DNA of 64,000 nt from JAVZLQ01 sp049972525 (GCA_049972525.1 JBMFKI010000001.1:62001-126000); one strand, 5' to 3'; numbered from the stretch's first letter, positions 34,069 through 43,558 are shown. Notes: generated from the sequence alone by a model not told the origin. Made by a program: numbers and translations.

Positions 34069-34788
34069 TTATGATTGCTGTTGAGCTGATCCACTTTCAG
34101 TTCGCTTTAATAGCTTACGCATCTCCTCTTTTACACTGTATTTGAACGGGATTTTATTTGTGTCTCTGTCTAAATAGCCTTCCTCATAAAGTTTCTTCAT
34201 CAGCCGTGCTGTATGCTCTCTGCTAAGCCTAATTCTCTCCTTTATCTCTGGCGCTGTTTTAGGGCCTTCAGAAGCTAACATGTCTAAAACTGACAACTCG
34301 GTTTCTGTAAGTGGTGCTAAGGCTTTTTCCTTTTTAATTGGAATAACTGCCTCAATTTTTGCATCTGAAATTGTCGCAGGATATTTAACTCGCTCTTCAA
34401 TTTTGGAAAGTCTTGTAGCCAAGTCCCTTTGTGATTCCAGACTTTCCTGCAGCTCTTTAGCTACCTCTTCCACTCTTTTGGTGACACTCTCTTGTTCACT
34501 TATTAAAGAGCCAACTTTTGCTTCTAAAGCGCCGATTTTCTTGTTGATTTCTTCAATTCCCTTCTTTTCAACGTCACCTTTTGAGGTAAGAACATTAACC
34601 TTATATGCGACGAAATCTAGTTTCTCTGCCTCTTGTTTAAGTTGCCTATTAAAACTTAAGACAATGTCGTCAACAATTTCTCTGGCACTTTCATATTCTT
34701 TCCGCACTTTTTGAAGTTTCCTATAATATTCATAACAAGTGCCCACCGTTAAGACTGTCAGTATCCCCGCAATCACAAAAATATCCAC
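34069..34788 (-). CDS. Membrane-anchored coiled-coil protein with C-terminal winged helix
   Basis: 239 aa. Residues 1-18 are one membrane helix (MDIFVIAGILTVLTVGTC). Residues about 25-130 are a long coiled coil (IEEINKKIGALEAKVGSLIS and EVAKELQESLESQRDLATRL). Residues about 160-225 are a MarR/IclR-like winged helix (LTETELSVLDMLASEGPKTA, LSREHTARLMKKLYEEGYLD). A DNA-binding domain tethered to the membrane is unusual. It may regulate transcription or attach DNA. Upstream lie repeated TGTGATG-type motifs that could be its operators. Confidence 0.75.
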   Translation of the reverse strand: MDIFVIAGILTVLTVGTCYEYYRKLQKVRKEYESAREIVDDIVLSFNRQLKQEAEKLDFVAYKVNVLTSKGDVEKKGIEEINKKIGALEAKVGSLISEQESVTKRVEEVAKELQESLESQRDLATRLSKIEERVKYPATISDAKIEAVIPIKKEKALAPLTETELSVLDMLASEGPKTAPEIKERIRLSREHTARLMKKLYEEGYLDRDTNKIPFKYSVKEEMRKLLKRTESGSAQQQS

Positions 34789-34802
34789 ATTAAACGCCCC
34801 CC

Positions 34803-34820
34803 GTGATTTGCATGTGATTT
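34803..34820 (+). repeat. GTGATTT direct repeat upstream of the membrane wHTH gene
   Basis: GTGATTT occurs at 34803-34809 and 34814-34820, 11 bp apart (one helical turn), 15-32 bp before the start codon at 34788. Confidence 0.4.
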
Positions 34821-34831
34821 AACCATATAAT

Positions 34832-34919
34832 ATCACACATCACAGTTTCTCACTCAAAAGATTTAAAGTTTATGTTCTTTTCCAAGGCGCTCAAAGTAAC
34901 ACATGACATCACACATCAC
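34832..34919. repeat. Paired 12-bp repeat ATCACACATCAC
   Basis: The same 12-mer is at 34832-34843 and 34908-34919, 76 bp apart, in the promoter gap of the winged-helix gene. It reads GTGATGTGTGAT on the other strand. A regulator binding site is the simplest explanation. Confidence 0.5.
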
Positions 34920-35049
34920 ACCACAAGGAGTAAAGATATTTGAACATACGCTCTTAGCAAGGCTCATTTTGGGTTCCTTTTTTAATTTTAAGCATGTTAG
35001 TGTTGTAGAAACAAGAGGCTAAACACACGGTAATTGTTTTTCATGTGAC

Positions 35050-35063
35050 TTGTGACGTCACAA
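35050..35063. repeat. Perfect 14-bp palindrome TTGTGACGTCACAA
   Basis: A perfect inverted repeat overlapping the stop end of the gene at 35058-35537 and related to the TGTGATG motifs at 34832-34919. A dimeric regulator site is likely; it is about 270 bp from the winged-helix start. Confidence 0.5.
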
Positions 35064-35537
35064 ATTGTTTGCGGAGGGTTCTGCTAGTCTTTTTAGTCCT
35101 GATTCAAGCTCTTCCCTTATGAGTTTTATGATTTTAAAATGATCACTTATGTCTTTACCGGTTTCTGGCGCTTCTTTATGGGCTTCTACGTAGGCTTTTA
35201 GTTTGTTCGATATTTCGACATAGGGGTCAAGAGTTGTACTTTCAAACACCCCGAGGTATCCTAGGAGAAGTATGGTGTATATGGATTTTATGACATTTTC
35301 TTTTGCCTGTTTTAAGGTTCTGTTGAAGGCTCCTCGGCTTATTTTTGCCTTTGTTAGTCTTAAACTGGCTTTTTCATCGTAATTTAGTGTTTTTCCAGAT
35401 ATATTTTCGGCTAAAATGTCAATAAGTAGTGTTTCAAGCTGCGTTTTTGTTAGATGGCTGTTTTTATAGAGGATTTCTACTATGGGGTCGTTTAAAGAGC
35501 TTGTTAACCATAAATGAACGCTTTCTTTTAATTTCAA
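35058..35537 (-). CDS. Conserved-looking helical protein, unknown
   Basis: 159 aa, all-helical. The segment SRGAFNRTLKQAKENVIKSI followed by YTILLLGYLGVFE has the look of a helix-turn-helix plus hydrophobic helix, and I recall similar stretches in other archaeal hypothetical proteins without a named function. Ends with a low-complexity tail. It diverges from the aminotransferase gene. Confidence 0.65.
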   Translation of the reverse strand: MKLKESVHLWLTSSLNDPIVEILYKNSHLTKTQLETLLIDILAENISGKTLNYDEKASLRLTKAKISRGAFNRTLKQAKENVIKSIYTILLLGYLGVFESTTLDPYVEISNKLKAYVEAHKEAPETGKDISDHFKIIKLIREELESGLKRLAEPSANNL

Positions 35538-35679
35538 CCTTTTCTATCCACCGATATACCTTATGAATACAAATTTGTATACGAAACCTTTAAGGTTTGC
35601 TGGAGGAAATGTACACTTTCGCCATTCTGTGACGCAAACATTTTATTCTAAAGAAACTAGTGCATATTTAGGGATATGT

Positions 35680-36849
35680 TTGGTTTCCAAGTTTAAGCCC
35701 GCAGAACGCCTGAAAAACGTAAAACCGTCAGGAATTCGCCGGTTTTTTGCTTTAACTCAAGAAATGCCGGATGCTATCAACCTTAGCGTTGGAGAACCAG
35801 ATTTTTCCCCTCCGCAGCATGCCATAGAAATGGGAGTAAGCGCGGCGAAAGAAGGAAAGACGCATTACTCTCCCACTAATGGTATACCAGAACTGCGTGA
35901 AGCCCTAGCTCAAAAGGCCTACCGCGAATACGGGCTTAATTATGATCCTAACTCGGAAATAATGGTTACTTCTGGTGGGATTGAAGCGATTTTCTTGGCG
36001 TTGTTTGGTTTTATAAACCCTGGAGATGAGGTTTTAGTTCCAAATCCTGGTTTTGTATGTTATGAGCCTTGTGTACAATTGGCTGGTGGCGTTCCAGTTT
36101 CCGTTCCGTTGTTGGAGCGGAACGGGTTTAAGCCCTCTGTTAATGATGTGATGTCACTTATCACGAATAAGTCACGTGTGATAATCCTGAACTATCCTAA
36201 CAATCCAACGGGGGCGGTTCTTTCTTTTAATGATGCTGCTTCGTTGGCAAAAATCGCAGTTGAACGTGACCTAATTGTGATTTCCGATGAGGTTTACGAG
36301 AAGATACTTTACGATGGAGCGAAGCACTATTGTCTCGCAACTTTTCCAGGGATGCGTGAACGCACATTAATCGTTAACTCTTTTTCGAAGACCTATGCAA
36401 TGACGGGGCTGCGAATTGGTTTCATTTATGGCCCTGTAGAGCTTATTTCACCTTTGTGGCTTATACATCAACATACAATTTCATGTGTAAACAGTATAGC
36501 GCAATATGTCGCCCTAGCTGCGTTAGAGGGGCCACAAGAGTTTGTAAGGGACATGGTGAGGGAATTTGACAGGAGGAGGCAGATGGTTTATAAGAGGATT
36601 AATGAAATGGGAGGATTTACGTGTAACTTGCCTAAGGGAGCTTTCTATGTTTTTCCGAGCGTCAAGAAGTTTGGTATGCCTTCTGAGCAGTTCGCGGAAT
36701 ACCTTGTGAAAAATGCCCGCGTGGTAACTGTTCCTGGTTCTTCTTTTGGAAGCTATGGTGAAGGACATATTAGAATCTCTTATGCAGCTTCGTATGAACA
36801 GTTAGAGGAAGCGATGGATAGGGTGGAAAGAGCGGTTAAAAAGCTATGA
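35680..36849 (+). CDS. Class I PLP-dependent aminotransferase (AspC family)
   Basis: About 389 aa from TTG 35680 (VSKFKPAERLKNVKPSGIRR). The frame is open back to 35563 but the added 39 residues lack family features. LSVGEPDFSPPQHA, NYPNNPTG, ISDEVYEKI and the PLP lysine motif NSFSKTYAMTGLRIGF define fold-type I aspartate aminotransferase relatives. Likely an amino-acid transaminase; exact substrate uncertain. Confidence 0.9.
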   Translation: MVSKFKPAERLKNVKPSGIRRFFALTQEMPDAINLSVGEPDFSPPQHAIEMGVSAAKEGKTHYSPTNGIPELREALAQKAYREYGLNYDPNSEIMVTSGGIEAIFLALFGFINPGDEVLVPNPGFVCYEPCVQLAGGVPVSVPLLERNGFKPSVNDVMSLITNKSRVIILNYPNNPTGAVLSFNDAASLAKIAVERDLIVISDEVYEKILYDGAKHYCLATFPGMRERTLIVNSFSKTYAMTGLRIGFIYGPVELISPLWLIHQHTISCVNSIAQYVALAALEGPQEFVRDMVREFDRRRQMVYKRINEMGGFTCNLPKGAFYVFPSVKKFGMPSEQFAEYLVKNARVVTVPGSSFGSYGEGHIRISYAASYEQLEEAMDRVERAVKKL

Positions 36850-36866
36850 GGAAGAGACGTAGAAAA

Positions 36867-37709
36867 TTAGAGGCGTTCAGCGCTTTTCTTTAATTCGTCA
36901 AAAAGTTCCGGGCGTAAATCTTTTAGAGTTGGTACAAAAGTTTCCACAGGCTTTATATCACTATAGTTAACATCACACATCACAAGGTCCTCTTCATCGT
37001 ATTTTGCCTGTTTTATGACATTCCCGTTTGGTCCAACGAGTCTACTTCCTCCCCAAAATTGCAAGCCATCTTCAATTCCTACAAGATTTACATATGCCAG
37101 AAAGGCCGTGTTTTCTATTGCTCTGGCAACGGTTAATGCTTCAAAGAATGCTTTCCGGACTGCTGGTGAAGCTGATATACAAACTATTAGCATGGCGCCT
37201 TTTAGGCGCGTAAGCCTACTTACTTCTGGAAAGAAAATGTCGTAGCATATTATTAGCCCTATCTTTCCAAGCTTCGTGTCAAGTGCTACTGCCTCATAGC
37301 CATGTCTAAAATACCTTTTTTCTTCAAATATGCTGTGTGTTGGAAGATACATTTTACGGTATTTGCCGATAAAGCCCTCTGGGCCCACAAGAACGGCGGA
37401 GTTATAAATAGTCGATTTTGCCTTTTCGCTTAACTCAGGCATGCCGAAAATCACATAAAGCCCAGCTTTTTTTGCAATCTGCACCATGGCTTTAGTTGAT
37501 GGACCTGGTATTGTTTCTGCCAAGTTGTATATTTCATCCCGAACAACATAACCCGTCAGGGAAAGTTCAGGGAAAATTATGAGTTCTGCCTCTTCCTTTG
37601 CAGCCTTTACGCTGATGCTTTCCATTTTTTTCAAGTTCCTCTTTTTGTCCATGCGTTCACAGCTTATTTGGGCAAGAGCAATTTTGAAGCGTTCCTTCAT
37701 TTTCGTCAC
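36867..37709 (-). CDS. Carbon-nitrogen hydrolase (nitrilase superfamily), possible glutaminase partner of NadE
   Basis: 280 aa with the catalytic triad E in FPELSLTGYVV, K in GKYRKMYLP and C in LIICYDIFFPEVS. FPELSLTGY resembles the FPELALTGY of the glutaminase domain of bacterial glutamine-dependent NAD synthetases. It lies 9 bp downstream of nadE on the same strand, so the pair may be a split version. A general amidase role remains possible. GTG 37709 or ATG 37700 start. Confidence 0.88.
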   Translation of the reverse strand: MTKMKERFKIALAQISCERMDKKRNLKKMESISVKAAKEEAELIIFPELSLTGYVVRDEIYNLAETIPGPSTKAMVQIAKKAGLYVIFGMPELSEKAKSTIYNSAVLVGPEGFIGKYRKMYLPTHSIFEEKRYFRHGYEAVALDTKLGKIGLIICYDIFFPEVSRLTRLKGAMLIVCISASPAVRKAFFEALTVARAIENTAFLAYVNLVGIEDGLQFWGGSRLVGPNGNVIKQAKYDEEDLVMCDVNYSDIKPVETFVPTLKDLRPELFDELKKSAERL

Positions 37710-37718
37710 TTCGCATGA

Positions 37719-38561
37719 CTAATGCGTGTTTCTCGGAAGTCTAAAGTCTGCTCCAACAGTTCTATATTCAATTTTCGTTGTCAGCGGCATTTGTCTTTTG
37801 TGCTCTGCGTGTAACCATCGCTTTTTCACTCTCTCCACAGTACCCCTTTTTACTCCTAATTGGTTTGCTATTTCTTTTGCTTCCATAAAATGTTCCAACC
37901 CATAAAGGATTAAGTCTAGCAGTTCGTAGCTTATTCCAAGTTCTTCCTCGGCGAGTTGTCCTGGCCAAAGGGCTGGCGATGATGGTTTCGTTACTATCTC
38001 TTTCGGGATGCCTATGTGTAGTGCAAGTTTTCGAACTTGTGTTTTGTATAGATCCATAATTGGTGATATGTCTGCTGCCACGTCTCCCCATTTGGTGAAG
38101 TACCCCATCATCGTCTCTGATTTATCTGAACTTCCACAGACAAGCATGTTGAATTTGTTAGCGTAATAATAAATGTAAATCATCCTTGTACGTGCTTTTA
38201 TGTTTCCCTTGCAGAGGTTATCTTCGGGGTCAAAAACTGGTATTGAACTGTAAAATGCCTTTAAGGCTGGGGTAATGTCGATTTTTTCCTTTCTTAAACC
38301 GAACTTTTCAGCGACAATTTCTGCGTGTTTATTATCCTTAGCATTGTATGTTTCTTTTTCTGGCAACATCAGCCCTAAAACGTTTTTCCCGCCTATTGCT
38401 AGTGCGGATAGGGCTGCGGATGTGCAACTGTCAATGCCGCCTGACAGTCCTAGGACGATTCCTTTTGCACCTGACTTTTCTACGTAGTCTTTTATGAAGC
38501 AACTTATTTTTTCTGCAGTTTCACCCCAGTTCAGTTCAAGAATATCTGGGGTTAGCTTCAA
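37719..38561 (-). CDS. nadE: NAD+ synthetase
   Basis: 280 aa. The ATP pyrophosphatase P-loop GLSGGIDSCTSAAL, then VCGSSDKSETMMGYFTKWGD and SSPALWPGQLAEEELGISYE, define NadE. It amidates deamido-NAD. No glutaminase domain is fused. Start set at TTG 38561, which follows GAGG by nine bases; the frame continues to 38609 without support. A nitrilase gene follows immediately. Confidence 0.93.
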   Translation of the reverse strand: MKLTPDILELNWGETAEKISCFIKDYVEKSGAKGIVLGLSGGIDSCTSAALSALAIGGKNVLGLMLPEKETYNAKDNKHAEIVAEKFGLRKEKIDITPALKAFYSSIPVFDPEDNLCKGNIKARTRMIYIYYYANKFNMLVCGSSDKSETMMGYFTKWGDVAADISPIMDLYKTQVRKLALHIGIPKEIVTKPSSPALWPGQLAEEELGISYELLDLILYGLEHFMEAKEIANQLGVKRGTVERVKKRWLHAEHKRQMPLTTKIEYRTVGADFRLPRNTH

Positions 38562-38659
38562 TGGAATTCGCCTCAATGTTTTATGGTGTAGGCAAGTATT
38601 TAAGGACAAACATAAAATAGCTGAGTGCCCTAAATTTTAGGGCATAGAAGGAAGTTGAG

Positions 38660-38911
38660 ATGGGGCGAAGAAGAAGGAAAGTGGTTCGCATACCGAAGAA
38701 GCATTTGCCCAAGTTCTTCTCTTGTCCTAGGTGCGGAAAGGAAACTGTTAGGGTTGAGATATTCCGCGAAGAGGGCCGCGCCGTTGTAGGTTGCGGTAGC
38801 TGCGGTTTGAAAGAGGAATTTCAGGTGAAGCCTGCCCAGGCGGAAGTGGATGTTTACTGCATGTTCACCGATAAAATATACTCAAGCACCCGTAGCGCTT
38901 CAACAGCTTAA
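38660..38911 (+). CDS. Elf1-like zinc-ribbon transcription elongation factor
   Basis: 83 aa: basic start MGRRRRKVVRIPKKHLPKFF, then CPRCGKETVRVEI...VVGCGSCGLKEEFQV, the Elf1 pattern. Eukaryotic Elf1 aids elongation through chromatin, and archaeal versions occur mainly in TACK and Asgard groups. It precedes GGGP synthase. Confidence 0.82.
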   Translation: MGRRRRKVVRIPKKHLPKFFSCPRCGKETVRVEIFREEGRAVVGCGSCGLKEEFQVKPAQAEVDVYCMFTDKIYSSTRSASTA

Positions 38912-38940
38912 CAAGACTAAGTGAAGGAGGCTGTTGATTT

Positions 38941-39693
38941 ATGGTTGGATCTGTTGAGAAGTATTTGCTCGAAAAAATCGAGTCAGAAGGCGCGATACAC
39001 TTAACGCTTATAGACCCAGAGAAGGTAACGGCATCTCAAGCTGCAAGGGCCGCTAGCAAAGCTAGGCTAAGCGGAACAGCAGGTATAATGGTTGGCGGGT
39101 CAACATTATCTACCATAAGCCATCTTGACAATGTTCTAAAAGCTATTAAGCGCGCGGTTGATCTGCCCATAATTCTTTTTCCAAATAATGTGACTGGAAT
39201 AAGCCGCTACGCGGATGCAATATGGTTCATGTCTCTTCTGAATTCGGTTGACCCATATTTTCTGATGGGTGCCCAGATTTTAGGGGCTCCCATAGTTAAA
39301 AAGTATCGCTTAGAGCCTATTCCAATGGGGTACATAATTGTGGGCGAAGGAGGAACTGCTGGCATAGTTGGAAAGGCAATTCCAGTTCCATTTGACAAAC
39401 CAGAAGTTGCAGCTGCACATGCCTTGGCTGGGCAATATTTGGGTATGCGCTTCATTTATTTAGAGGCAGGGTCTGGCGCTAAAAAACCTGTGCCTCCAGA
39501 AATGATAAGGGCTGTTAAAAAGTATGTTGATGTACCCATCATAGTTGGTGGCGGCATAAGATCAAGAGAGCAGGCTTTAGCTGCGGCGTCAGCTGGGGCT
39601 GATGTTATAGTTACAGGAAACATTGTTGAAAGGGATGACCTCAGACATAGAGTATCCGAGATTATTGAGGGTATAAAGCGTTTTAGGCTGTGA
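38941..39693 (+). CDS. Geranylgeranylglyceryl phosphate synthase
   Basis: 250 aa TIM barrel: HLTLIDPEKVT, GIMVGGSTLS, LPIILFPNNVTGIS, YIIVGEGGTAGIVGKA, FIYLEAGSGAKKPVP and IIVGGGIRSREQA are the GGGPS signatures. It makes the first ether bond of archaeal membrane lipids from sn-glycerol 1-phosphate and GGPP. It links to the phosphomevalonate dehydratase at the left end through isoprenoid supply. Confidence 0.95.
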   Translation: MVGSVEKYLLEKIESEGAIHLTLIDPEKVTASQAARAASKARLSGTAGIMVGGSTLSTISHLDNVLKAIKRAVDLPIILFPNNVTGISRYADAIWFMSLLNSVDPYFLMGAQILGAPIVKKYRLEPIPMGYIIVGEGGTAGIVGKAIPVPFDKPEVAAAHALAGQYLGMRFIYLEAGSGAKKPVPPEMIRAVKKYVDVPIIVGGGIRSREQALAAASAGADVIVTGNIVERDDLRHRVSEIIEGIKRFRL

Positions 39694-39700
39694 AATAGTT

Positions 39701-40012
39701 TTGACGGCTTTTGAAAACTACTTTAGTGCTTTAAAGAAAGCTTTAGGCAATGAAGGTGCATATGCAATTTGGCCTGATTTTGAGCCGCAATATGACGAAC
39801 ATGAGTATGCTTGGATAGCGCTTAGGAGTTTAGGTGATGTTTTATTGCTTAACTGTGGAGTGTGTGATGGGCCATCTGACATGAGGCATAAACGTTGCGA
39901 GGAGTGCGCTGAGAAGCGTAGTAGAATCGCAAAGGAAGCATATCAAAAGGCAACAGGGCATAAAAAGGATAAGTGGGATGCGCTCTTTTTGTGTAGAATT
40001 CACATGGAATAG
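39701..40012 (+). CDS. Cysteine-containing small protein, unknown
   Basis: 103 aa from TTG 39701. It contains NCGVCDGPSDMRHKRCEECA, four cysteines that could bind zinc or iron, and the acidic/aromatic stretch IWPDFEPQYDEHEYAWI. Not recognised. It sits 7 bp behind GGGP synthase and before the PolD large subunit. Confidence 0.6.
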   Translation: MTAFENYFSALKKALGNEGAYAIWPDFEPQYDEHEYAWIALRSLGDVLLLNCGVCDGPSDMRHKRCEECAEKRSRIAKEAYQKATGHKKDKWDALFLCRIHME

Positions 40013-40111
40013 GTGTTGTTTGCCATAGCCGCTTTTTACTTGAACTTGTCGTAAAAGTAAAAATATTTTCTAGCATATTGTTGAGCGTGTGTGTTATAGT
40101 TGAACGGATCA

Positions 40112-43100
40112 ATGAGTGAAGCTTACCGTAGGTACGCGGAAAGTATTGAAAACGAATTCTGGCGGTTACACGTTATAAGTGAGAAGGCAAGAGAGAAAGG
40201 ACTAGACCCGGCGCCTAAAACGGAATGCAAAGTTGCGCGGGACCTAGCCGACCTTGTGGAGGGACTTGTTGGACCGAGAGGTGTTGCTGAAAGTATTAGG
40301 AAGCTAAGCGAGAAACTTTCAAGAGAAGATTTAGCCTTTAAGGTTGCTGAGGAAATAGTTTACGGCAAATTTGGGCATATGGAAGCTGAGGCGGCGGCGG
40401 AACAAGCTGTGAGAACAGCCCTCGCGATATTGACAGAAGGGCTTACAGCCGCGCCACTTCAAGGAGTTGCGAAAGTAAAAATCAAAACAAACTTTGATAG
40501 AACGCGTTATCTTGCTATTTACTTTGCCGGTCCAATAAGGTCTGCTGGGGGCACGGATCAGGCGTTAACGCTGATTATTGGAGACTTTGTGAGGCGTCTT
40601 CTAGGACTTGATCGTTATAAACCTAGTGAAGAAGAAATTCATCGTTTTATTGAGGAGGTGAGGCTTTATGAGCGTTCTGTTGGGCGTTTTCAATATCATG
40701 TTTCTGACGAAGAGTTGTGGAAGGCCCTTCAATGGTTACCTGTTGAAGTAACGGGAACAGAATCGGACCCATTTGAGGTTTCCACTTTTCGTAACCTTCC
40801 GCGTATAGAGACTAACCGTGTGAGGGGTGGCGCCTTAAGGGTTGTGAATGATGGCGTTGTTGGGAGGGCTCCAAAAGTTTACGCGATTGTTGAAAAGCTT
40901 GGAATTCAAGGCTGGGATTGGCTTAAGGAATTCCGCAAGAAATCCGAAAAGAAATCGTCAGGCTTTATGGATGATGTCATTGCTGGGCGTCCAATATTTT
41001 GCTTCGCCTCGAACCGTGGTGGTTTCCGCCTGCGATATGGACGAGCACGTAATAGTGGGCTGTCCGCTGTCGGCATTCATCCAGCGACAATGCTTGTACT
41101 CAATGGGTTCCTGGCAGCTGGTACTCAAATGCGCATTGAACTTCCAGGAAAAGGCGGTATCGCGGTTCCAGTTGACTCTATAGAGCCTCCAGTGGTGCTT
41201 TTGAGAGATGGGTCTGTTACGCGTGTGACGTTGGAAAATTTCAGTGTGGTTAAGGATCAAATTGCTAAAATCCTATTTCTTGGCGACATTCTAATCAGCT
41301 TTGGAGATTTTCTGTACAATAATAGGGCACTTTTGCCTTCGGGGTATGTTGAAGAGTGGTGGGCTGAAGATTTAAGGCAAGTAGTTGCTGAAAAGTTTAA
41401 TGGAAACGTTGAGGAAGCTTCTAAGGTTGTTCATCTATCGCCTGATAGACTTAAGGCTTTTCTGGAAGATCCATTTGCAAATAAACCGACAGTAAAAGAG
41501 GCTATTGCTGTTTCACTAGTGTTGCATGTGCCGCTTCATCCTGCTTTCACTTTTTTCTGGTCTAATCTCGCGTCGGTTGAAGATGTTAAGCTGCTCAGGA
41601 TGTGGCTTGTTAATTCACGAGTAGAATATGAAAATGACACTATTCGCAGAATTGTTGGAAACGGTAACGTGAACGTTAAATGTGCTTTAGAAACAATTTA
41701 TTTGCCTCACAAAGTAGTGGATGGCAAAATAGTTATTGAGGGTGAAGAGGCACATGCTTTTGCTGTTTGCTTGCGTTATGGTTCTGTTGAAAAAGTGGAT
41801 CTGCCGCTTAATAAACCAATTCCAAAAGTGATCAGTATGCTTGCTGGTTTAGATGTAAGAGATAAAGCGCCGACATTTATTGGTGCAAGGATGGGGCGAC
41901 CTGAGAAGGCGAAAAGAAGGGAAATGAAACCTCTTGTTCATGTTCTTTTTCCAGTTGATTTAGGCGGCGGTTCCCAACGAGACATTGTAGAGGCTGCGAA
42001 AAAGGAAGCATACGCGGTTGAGGTTGTTAAGCGTAAATGTCCAATTTGCAACTTGTTTACTTTCAGAGCTAAGTGTCCGAATTGCGGAGCAGAAACTATT
42101 TTGGAGAAAATTTGTCCCAAATGCGGCAAAAGTCTAAAGGAAAACGAATGCCCAGTCTGTAAAGTGCCAGCTAAATCTTATCATAGGCAAATTGTTAACT
42201 TTAAGGAGCTGCTTGAAAAGGCTTGCGCTGGCCTTGGAGTTTCCACCCCAAAGGTTCTGAAGGGCGTTAAAGGTTTGACAAATGAGACAAAGACTCCGGA
42301 GATTATTGAAAAAGGGGTTCTCCGAGCGAAGTACGACTTGTCTGTTTACAAGGATGGGACGATACGCTTTGACGCTACAAATGCTCCTTTAACACATTTT
42401 AAACCGTCAGAAATAGGTGTATCTTGTGATAGGCTTAGGCAACTCGGTTATACACATGATATGTTCGGATCACCGTTGACAAGTAATGACCAAATTTGTG
42501 AGCTGAAAATGCAGGACATTGTAATACCAATAAAATGTGCAGAATATTTTGTGCATATTGCAAACTTTGTTGATGAACTTTTAACCAAGGTTTACGGAAT
42601 TCCCTCTTATTACAATGTGCGACGTATAGAAGAACTTGTAGGGCACCTTGTCGTCGGTTTGGCGCCTCATACATCTGTTGGAATTTTGGGGCGCATCATT
42701 GGATTTACAAACCTGAATGTTTGCTATGCGCACCCGGTATGGCACTCTGCAAAGCGTAGAGACTGCGATGGAGATGAGGATGCTCTGATGCTAGCTTTAG
42801 ACACGTTAATAAACTTCTCACGAGAGTATTTGCCATCACAAATAGGTGGAATAATGGACGCGCCCTTACTTCTAATACCCATCGTGAACACCGCTGAGGT
42901 TCAGAGACAAGCTCACGACTTTGATGTTGCTAGTTTATATTCAGCTGAGTTTTACGAGAAAACCTTGGATGGAGTGGAGCCAAAAAGAATAAGTGGCATA
43001 ATAGATCTTGTTGAGCATAGGCTTGGAACTGAAGCGCAGTTTGAAGGCTTCAAATTTACAACTCCAGTTTCAAACGCAAACCATGGAAACTCTGAAAGTG

Positions 43101-43516
43101 CTTACAAACGGCTAAAGACCATGGTTGACAAGCTGAACAGTCAACTTGAACTTGCTGAGAAAATCGAGGCGGTTGACGCTAGAAAAGTAGCCCTTAAGGT
43201 TTTAACTAAGCATTTTATACGTGATATCGCTGGTAACATGCGCGCCTTTTCCACGCAGGGTGTAAGGTGCAAATCATGCAACAAACGTTACCGCCGTATT
43301 CCACTTCGTGGCGTTTGCACCTATTGTGGAGGAAAGCTGACCTTAACCGTTTACCGTGGTGGCATCGAGAAATACTTCGAGGCAGCACAAAACTTGGTTG
43401 AAAAGTATAAATTGCCAAGATACTACGCTCAGAGAATCCTCCTAGTTAAGGAAGAGATTAACGCTTTGTTTGAAGGTAAAAAGCCGAGGCAAATCAGCCT
43501 AACAGATTTTTCTTAA
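40112..43516 (+). CDS. polC: DNA polymerase D large subunit (DP2)
   Basis: About 1134 aa from ATG 40112. AGPIRSAGGTDQALTLIIGD near the N-terminus, zinc modules (CPICNLFTFRAKCPNC; CPKCGKSLKENECPVC), the catalytic RRDCDGDEDALML and a C-terminal zinc finger CKSCNKRYRRIPLRGVCTYC are all present. Length shows no intein, though many archaeal DP2 genes carry one. The small subunit is at 29569-31131; the two are separated by other genes. Confidence 0.97.
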   Translation: MSEAYRRYAESIENEFWRLHVISEKAREKGLDPAPKTECKVARDLADLVEGLVGPRGVAESIRKLSEKLSREDLAFKVAEEIVYGKFGHMEAEAAAEQAVRTALAILTEGLTAAPLQGVAKVKIKTNFDRTRYLAIYFAGPIRSAGGTDQALTLIIGDFVRRLLGLDRYKPSEEEIHRFIEEVRLYERSVGRFQYHVSDEELWKALQWLPVEVTGTESDPFEVSTFRNLPRIETNRVRGGALRVVNDGVVGRAPKVYAIVEKLGIQGWDWLKEFRKKSEKKSSGFMDDVIAGRPIFCFASNRGGFRLRYGRARNSGLSAVGIHPATMLVLNGFLAAGTQMRIELPGKGGIAVPVDSIEPPVVLLRDGSVTRVTLENFSVVKDQIAKILFLGDILISFGDFLYNNRALLPSGYVEEWWAEDLRQVVAEKFNGNVEEASKVVHLSPDRLKAFLEDPFANKPTVKEAIAVSLVLHVPLHPAFTFFWSNLASVEDVKLLRMWLVNSRVEYENDTIRRIVGNGNVNVKCALETIYLPHKVVDGKIVIEGEEAHAFAVCLRYGSVEKVDLPLNKPIPKVISMLAGLDVRDKAPTFIGARMGRPEKAKRREMKPLVHVLFPVDLGGGSQRDIVEAAKKEAYAVEVVKRKCPICNLFTFRAKCPNCGAETILEKICPKCGKSLKENECPVCKVPAKSYHRQIVNFKELLEKACAGLGVSTPKVLKGVKGLTNETKTPEIIEKGVLRAKYDLSVYKDGTIRFDATNAPLTHFKPSEIGVSCDRLRQLGYTHDMFGSPLTSNDQICELKMQDIVIPIKCAEYFVHIANFVDELLTKVYGIPSYYNVRRIEELVGHLVVGLAPHTSVGILGRIIGFTNLNVCYAHPVWHSAKRRDCDGDEDALMLALDTLINFSREYLPSQIGGIMDAPLLLIPIVNTAEVQRQAHDFDVASLYSAEFYEKTLDGVEPKRISGIIDLVEHRLGTEAQFEGFKFTTPVSNANHGNSESAYKRLKTMVDKLNSQLELAEKIEAVDARKVALKVLTKHFIRDIAGNMRAFSTQGVRCKSCNKRYRRIPLRGVCTYCGGKLTLTVYRGGIEKYFEAAQNLVEKYKLPRYYAQRILLVKEEINALFEGKKPRQISLTDFS

Positions 43517-43558
43517 GAAGGTTTTTCAAGGAATTCCACCAATAATAGCTTGGTTAAG

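Noticed and set aside
34801..35063. CRISPR array from the repeated ATCACACATCAC motifs
   Set aside because: Only two copies of a 12-mer and a distinct palindrome, with no regular repeat-spacer pattern and no cas genes.
40112..43516. Intein in the PolD large subunit
   Set aside because: The protein is of normal uninterrupted length and lacks intein splice motifs.
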